From the NCBI GenBank assembly GCA_017427985.1, contig JAFRRS010000008.1, forward strand, positions 52,176 to 116,175: DNA of 64,000 nucleotides. The letters are read 5' to 3'. The notes under the pieces were generated by a model, which saw nothing but the letters and a program-made list of their open reading frames with translations, searched no databases and was not told the origin of the DNA. Both the position numbers and the translations under genes were made by a program. Position 1 is the stretch's first letter, and the number at the start of each line of letters is the position of its first letter. Origin of the DNA: Bacteroidales bacterium (GTDB taxonomy: Bacteria > Bacteroidota > Bacteroidia > Bacteroidales > F082). Below, piece by piece: positions 59,993 to 64,000 of the stretch.

Positions 59993-60077
59993 CGGAGACA
60001 GAGGGATTCGAACCCCCGATACATTTCTGTATAACGGTTTTCAAGACCGCCGCGATCGACCGCTCTGCCATATCTCC
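59993..60077 (-). tRNA. tRNA-Ser (anticodon UGA)
   Basis: This 85-nt class II tRNA has acceptor stem GGAGATA/TGTCTCC, anticodon loop CTTGAAA reading UCA codons, a long variable arm and a standard T-arm. CCA is not encoded. A -7 box (TATTTTTG, minus, 60082-60089) ends only 4 nt before the mature 5' end, so the primary transcript has almost no 5' leader. Confidence 0.95.
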
Positions 60078-60151
60078 GCTGCAAAAATACAAAAGTTTTC
60101 AATGCTGCAACATTTTTTTACAAAATTTTTTATTTTCTCGGAAAAATCCCT

Positions 60152-60159
60152 TATCTTTG
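60152..60159 (+). promoter_or_regulatory. -7 box for the TPR/HTH lipoprotein
   Basis: TATCTTTG lies 9 nt before the ATG at 60169 and shows that this gene starts after the tRNAs, not in the long upstream frame that crosses them. Confidence 0.6.
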
Positions 60160-60168
60160 TTCCCGATT

Positions 60169-61701
60169 ATGAAGTTGTTTATCAGAAATATAGCACTTAT
60201 CACGTTGTTTTTCATGGCTTTATATTTTTCAGCCTGCAACAGGAAATCCATCCCCACAGAGATAATGGATTTCAAAAACAACTATGAAAACTCCGATGAA
60301 TATCTTCACAAATTATCAAAATTAGCCGACAGCTGCACCAAATTCCACGCCAGCGACCCGATTTTTCTTGAAAAAAAGTCAAAAATTTTCTTTCAGAAAG
60401 GAAGAAACGAACACAAAAAAGGCGATTATCTGAATGCCACGACATCATTAATTGAAGCATTCGATTCACAAAAAGCCGTCATTTCATTGAAAAAGGAATG
60501 TGACAACGACGACTATCACTATCTCGGGCAGATTCTTGAAAACATAGGCGACATTTATTCAGACGTCAACGGCATAAAGCCAGCCTCATATTTCTACGAC
60601 CATGCATTGTCAGAATTCGAGAACGCAAGCCGTCACCATGAGGTAATAGACATCCTTCTGAAAATAGGAGACCTGTACCAGCAGAACCATATTTCAAATA
60701 TCGCACTGCTCAACTACGAGATTGCCGAAGAGAAAAAAAATCTAACCGAAAAGCAGAATGATTTGATTCAAATCAAGAAAGGAATAGCACTTTACGACGT
60801 TTTCGACATAGCTTCCGCAGATTCAATTTATGGAAGAATATCGAAGAAATCTCTGCAATTTATTGAATATCATTATTTTGAAGCATGTCATTTTTATTTT
60901 GCCAACAAATATGAGGAAGCCCTCTCTCCTTTGCAGAAATGTTTTGACAAAGGCGACATGAAAATGAAAGTAGCATCAGCGGAGATGCTGGCGAGCATCT
61001 ATTTCTCACTCAACAACCATGACAAGGAACTGTTTTACGCACAATATCAGGCGAAAGCGCAATCGGCGGAGGCGAGACTGACACCGGTAAAAATGGAACT
61101 TGAGTCGGTTTATGAAAGCTTCATCAACAGCAACGACCCTCAAAAAGCCAATAAAACCAAGGGATTCAACGGTTTAAGCCGTGTGCTCGTTATCATTATC
61201 ATATTATTAATAATTGGTGCCACAGCGACAGTTTTTACATTAAAAAAGAAAAACGAAAAACAAGAAATTACTAAACCTGCTGCAATTTCAGACAATCACA
61301 CACATTCGTTTGACGACAATTTCAAGGCATTTGCAAGCACTAAAATATACAAAGAGATAAAGAATTCGCTTGAAGGCAAGGAGATTTTCATCAAAACCGT
61401 GAGCGATTACCCGAGGCTTGCGCTGACAAAAGTGGAAATCGTGTCGCTAACCATGAAGTTCAACGAGTCGTTTCCAAACCTAACACACACATTATTAGAA
61501 ACTTATCCCGACCTCACCACCGCTGACATCAGATTTATCATCCTCAATCTGATGGGATTTTCAGACATCGAAATAGCTGTTCTTCTCAAACAGACATACA
61601 GCTCAGCCAACAAAAGAAGCAACAGAATCAAAGACATTTTACACACGGAAGAAGAGCTTGAACATTTTATTCCAAACTTTTTACGCTCGCTGAAATATTA
61701 A
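60169..61701 (+). CDS. Lipobox-bearing TPR protein with transmembrane helix and HTH-like tail
   Basis: In this 510-residue protein the N-terminus (MKLFIRNIALITLFFMALYF then SAC) looks like a lipoprotein signal. TPR repeats fill about 30-330. A transmembrane helix lies at about 340-362 (VLVIIIILLIIGATATVFTL). The cytosolic C-terminus (about 375-510) holds a LuxR-like helical region (DIRFIILNLMGFSDIEIAVL, then ANKRSNRIKDIL). This periplasmic-TPR/membrane/HTH-like design is recurrent in Bacteroidota and is thought to carry envelope signals to transcription. A longer frame through the two tRNA genes is spurious. Confidence 0.82.
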   Translation: MKLFIRNIALITLFFMALYFSACNRKSIPTEIMDFKNNYENSDEYLHKLSKLADSCTKFHASDPIFLEKKSKIFFQKGRNEHKKGDYLNATTSLIEAFDSQKAVISLKKECDNDDYHYLGQILENIGDIYSDVNGIKPASYFYDHALSEFENASRHHEVIDILLKIGDLYQQNHISNIALLNYEIAEEKKNLTEKQNDLIQIKKGIALYDVFDIASADSIYGRISKKSLQFIEYHYFEACHFYFANKYEEALSPLQKCFDKGDMKMKVASAEMLASIYFSLNNHDKELFYAQYQAKAQSAEARLTPVKMELESVYESFINSNDPQKANKTKGFNGLSRVLVIIIILLIIGATATVFTLKKKNEKQEITKPAAISDNHTHSFDDNFKAFASTKIYKEIKNSLEGKEIFIKTVSDYPRLALTKVEIVSLTMKFNESFPNLTHTLLETYPDLTTADIRFIILNLMGFSDIEIAVLLKQTYSSANKRSNRIKDILHTEEELEHFIPNFLRSLKY

Positions 61702-61808
61702 AAACAGCATAGCGCAAATAATTAAATATCAGATAATTACAAGGATTTATTCCATATATTTCGATAAAATAGGCTGGCAAAAACCTTGACAAAACTTTTC
61801 CCATGATG

Positions 61809-61816
61809 TAATTTTG
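61809..61816 (+). promoter_or_regulatory. -7 box for the GWxTD gene
   Basis: TAATTTTG lies 26 nt before the ATG at 61843, with TTGACA about 20 bp further upstream as a possible -33 element. Confidence 0.6.
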
Positions 61817-61842
61817 CAACTGGAACAACAAAAATTCGCATC

Positions 61843-63324
61843 ATGAAAAGAATCTTAACAATCTGCTTAATGTTAATGCTTGGCGCAACGACAAGCGCAC
61901 AGAGCACAAAAACGTTAAACTCATACATATCATACGCGACATTCAGCGTCCCTGGAGAAGAAGCCTCGCAATACGTTGAAACTTACATGACTTTCGACAA
62001 AGGCAGTCTCGTATATGTAAAAGGTGAAAAAGATTTCAATGCCAAGATTAATATCACGGTGTTGTTCAAGCAAGGCGAATCGATTAAGAATTACGGAAAA
62101 TATTCGCTGACAAGCCCCACAGAAGCTGACACCACCAATATCAACGGATTCTTCATGGACATGCAGCGTTATTCGCTTCCTAACGGCACATATTCATTAG
62201 AAGTGGTGCTTGAAGACGAGAACAACAAGGCGGCAGCACCATACAAAGTTGAGGACCAATTGATTGTAGACCTTCCTAACAAATTCTGCTTCTCAAGCAT
62301 TATCGGACTTGAAAGCTATTCAAAAGCCAACAACGACTCACAAACCGCAAAGAACGGCTACGAGCTCATCCCAATGATAATGCCTTATTATCCTGAGACC
62401 ATCAACAAGCTCACATTCTATGCCGAGATTTATAACGCAAAAAAGCAGCTTGGCGACAATGAGAAATACCTTCTTAACACATATATCTGCGCTTTTGAGA
62501 ACAACGCCAAGCTCAACAACTTCTACTTCACAAAGAGAATGAACGCGAAAGATATCGACGTGATTATCAACAGCATGGACATCACTAACTTGCCTTCCGG
62601 CAACTATTATCTGGTTCTCGAGGCGCGCGACAGGAACAACGAGGTTATCGGATTGAACCGTTATTTCTTCCAAAGAAGCAATCCTAACTACCAGATTGAC
62701 AACACCATGCTTGCATCCATCAACACCGACGAGGTCTTTTCCGGAAAAATCAATGATTTGGACACCATCCGCGAATATATCAGGACACTCTCCCCTATCT
62801 CGACAGCTGTTGAGAAAGACTATGCGGAAGAGCTTGTGAAGACCGACGACCTGCAGACGATGCAACAGTATTTCTACACATTCTGGTCAAGCAGAAACAA
62901 AATCGACCCGAAGCAGGCATGGCTTGATTATTACGCGCAGGTTCATAGAGTTAACGCTTCGTTCAAGACTCTCAACAACAAAGGCTATGCGACCGACAGA
63001 GGCATTGTGTTCCTCAAATACGGCGCGCCTGACAGGATTGTTCAAAGTTACAGCGAGCCAGGTGCCTACCCATACGAGATTTGGCACTATTACACTCTCG
63101 GCAGCCAGCGCAACAAGAAATTCGTGTTCATGACACTCGACATTGTGACGAACGACTTCAAGCTCATACATTCTGACGCCGTTGGCGAGCTCAACAACTT
63201 CAGATGGACAACGGAGATTTACAAGAGGACATACGGCACATACTACGATTACGGAGTTGACAACGCCGCTGCACCGGATTCCTACGGCGACAAAGCCAAG
63301 GACTATTACGACAATCCACGATAA
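61843..63324 (+). CDS. GWxTD domain-containing exported protein
   Basis: This 493-residue protein has a signal peptide (MKRILTICLMLMLGATTSAQ), beta-rich N-terminal modules and a C-terminal GWxTD-type domain. The domain is recognisable from KIDPKQAWLDYYAQVHRVNA (about 350) and the family signature YATDRGIVFLKYGAPDRI (about 380) followed by YPYEIWHYY. The domain is common in Bacteroidota and its biochemical role is unknown. The gene has its own promoter and a terminator hairpin after the stop, so it is probably a single-gene transcript. Confidence 0.85.
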   Translation: MKRILTICLMLMLGATTSAQSTKTLNSYISYATFSVPGEEASQYVETYMTFDKGSLVYVKGEKDFNAKINITVLFKQGESIKNYGKYSLTSPTEADTTNINGFFMDMQRYSLPNGTYSLEVVLEDENNKAAAPYKVEDQLIVDLPNKFCFSSIIGLESYSKANNDSQTAKNGYELIPMIMPYYPETINKLTFYAEIYNAKKQLGDNEKYLLNTYICAFENNAKLNNFYFTKRMNAKDIDVIINSMDITNLPSGNYYLVLEARDRNNEVIGLNRYFFQRSNPNYQIDNTMLASINTDEVFSGKINDLDTIREYIRTLSPISTAVEKDYAEELVKTDDLQTMQQYFYTFWSSRNKIDPKQAWLDYYAQVHRVNASFKTLNNKGYATDRGIVFLKYGAPDRIVQSYSEPGAYPYEIWHYYTLGSQRNKKFVFMTLDIVTNDFKLIHSDAVGELNNFRWTTEIYKRTYGTYYDYGVDNAAAPDSYGDKAKDYYDNPR

Positions 63325-63345
63325 CATACCACACATACTTTGTTT

Positions 63346-63379
63346 GATAACGGGGCTTGGGAAATCCAGGTCCCTTATC
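63346..63379 (+). terminator. Terminator of the GWxTD gene
   Basis: Stem GATAA/TTATC plus GGG/CCC and CTTGG/CCAGG with a small bulge, followed by GTTTTGT. It lies 22 nt after the stop codon. Confidence 0.65.
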
Positions 63380-63430
63380 GTTTTGTGAGGCAAAAAACAT
63401 ATCATTTGTGTTTTTGTATCAAAAAATCAC

Positions 63431-63438
63431 TAATTTTG
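63431..63438 (+). promoter_or_regulatory. -7 box for the terminal lipoprotein gene
   Basis: TAATTTTG lies 16 nt before the ATG at 63454 and supports that start. Confidence 0.6.
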
Positions 63439-63453
63439 CGGTGTTTGAATCAC

Positions 63454-64000
63454 ATGCGAAGTTTTGTTTTCATAATAACGGCGTTTTCCGCACTGCTTCT
63501 CTCCTGTGCGAAGCAGCCCGAGCCCGTTGTGGAGCCGCAGCCCCTGCCGTTTTCCTTCGACGGAAACCTTTTGCGCATCGACAGCCTGATGCAACACGAT
63601 GCTGACTCGGCGCTGGTTTTATTATTGGACAAGGCGTGCCTTGTCCCAACGGGATGCGACGATTTGTCCCGCAGCGGCAAGGCATGCCTTGCCGCTGCAG
63701 ATGCGAACGATGATTATCGTTCCCTTCTCATTTCCGAGGCGTTGTATAAGACCGGCAATGCGCAGTTGAACCGATTTCGTTCTGTAGATACGTGCCATGG
63801 CGCGTCTCTACAGGAGGCGGTGCGGTGTTTCGACAGCCTCGCCGCGCAATATCCGGGCGGCGACGACATTGTTGTCCTTTCCGCCCGCGCGCACTACATG
63901 AACGGCGTGGGCTTCTATGAAAACGACAGCGTTGTGGAGGCGTGCAGGGAATACCTGAAAACGCTTGAGATAATGGAGAACCGTTTTGACGAAAGCGAAC
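63454..64000 (+). CDS. TPR-type lipoprotein with in-frame palindromic insertions (cut by window end)
   Basis: The frame is open from ATG to the window end (182 codons). The N-terminus has a lipoprotein signal (LLLSC, Cys18). The body reads like the N-terminal part of the Bacteroidota TPR/HTH lipoproteins (HDADSALVLLLDK; LISEALYKTGNAQLN; LQEAVRCFDSLAAQYPGGDD), related in design to the gene at 60169. Two stretches are unlike TPR sequence (ACLVPTGCDDLSRSGKACLA and SVDTCHGAS) and coincide with DNA palindromes at 63627-63646, 63671-63698 and 63784-63811. The gene is also more GC-rich than its neighbours. No stop or frameshift results from the insertions. Confidence 0.8.
   Translation, partial: MRSFVFIITAFSALLLSCAKQPEPVVEPQPLPFSFDGNLLRIDSLMQHDADSALVLLLDKACLVPTGCDDLSRSGKACLAAADANDDYRSLLISEALYKTGNAQLNRFRSVDTCHGASLQEAVRCFDSLAAQYPGGDDIVVLSARAHYMNGVGFYENDSVVEACREYLKTLEIMENRFDESE
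63627..63698. repeat. Compound palindromic insertion inside the terminal gene
   Basis: Palindrome GGACAAGGCGTGCCTTGTCC (63627-63646) plus its ACGGGAT tail is followed by a perfect 28-bp palindrome built on GCAGCGGCAAGGCA (63671-63698). The first part matches the intergenic element at 12235-12263. It encodes about 24 residues in frame. Confidence 0.75.
63784..63811. repeat. GTAGA-type palindrome inside the terminal gene
   Basis: A 28-bp imperfect palindrome (arms GTAGATACGTGCCA and TGGCGCGTCTCTAC) in the coding region, encoding about nine residues in frame. It is related to the terminator element at 8171-8199. Confidence 0.7.

Noticed and set aside
59827..60168. Long open frame across both tRNA genes joined to the TPR gene
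   Set aside because: The upstream part is antisense to two well-formed serine tRNAs, and a -7 box plus a lipoprotein signal mark the real start at 60169.

Overview
The window looks like a chromosomal segment of a member of the Bacteroidales (phylum Bacteroidota). Three things support this. Nearly every gene is preceded by the Bacteroidota -7 promoter box TAnnTTTG instead of a Proteobacteria-type -10. Two proteins end in a type IX secretion (T9SS) sorting domain. The neighbours are families typical of this phylum: PorT-like barrels, a GWxTD protein, SusC-free lipoproteins, a DPP III lipoprotein and TypA/BipA. The species cannot be named from the sequence alone.

Layout. 1-7700: end of recR, a small protein, glmM, then a + strand operon TPR protein / small multidrug export protein / aroE / tex, and a PorT-like barrel. 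7702-8222 is a decayed intergenic region with two coding fragments, a 9-bp tandem array and a palindromic terminator. 8223-10823 encodes an unusual lipoprotein that fuses dipeptidyl peptidase III to a nicotinamidase-like domain. 10919-14258: SPFH protein, smpB, a thioredoxin-like protein and a beta-helix lipoprotein. 14277-21680: M23 peptidase, an LTA-synthase-like phosphoglycerol transferase coupled to a diacylglycerol kinase, an MscS channel and TrkH. 21900-27683: a TolC/RND efflux operon ending in a translationally coupled PII-like protein. 27687-33172: galM, a hybrid histidine kinase and typA.

33202-40917 is the most distinctive part: two tandem paralogous three-gene operons. Each encodes, in transcription order, a secreted protein built of about 54-residue two-cysteine repeats with a T9SS sorting tail (13 repeats in one, 7 in the other), a lipoprotein and a PorT-like outer-membrane barrel. 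The -7 promoter region is also conserved between the copies. This looks like a duplicated secretion and surface-display unit.

41003-45907: recQ, an HU protein, fmt, a TPR membrane protein and trmH, followed by a candidate small RNA. 46008-51588 (minus strand) holds an NtrC-type response regulator followed by an OPT peptide transporter and peptidase T. Upstream is a coiled-coil lipoprotein with a convincing sigma-54 promoter, so this block may be a sigma-54 circuit linked to peptide use. 51856-56051: MATE exporter, a Cas4-like PD-(D/E)XK protein and dnaB. 56129-59776 (minus): carbamate kinase, a DMT protein, trmN6, rimM and a His-rich metal transporter. Then come two tRNA-Ser genes, a TPR/HTH lipoprotein, a GWxTD protein and a truncated TPR lipoprotein whose coding region has taken up palindromic repeat elements in frame.

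Repeats recur throughout. There are period-7, period-8 and period-9 tandem arrays at gene junctions, and two palindromic families found both between genes and inside the last gene. No insertion sequence, prophage, CRISPR array or replication origin was seen.
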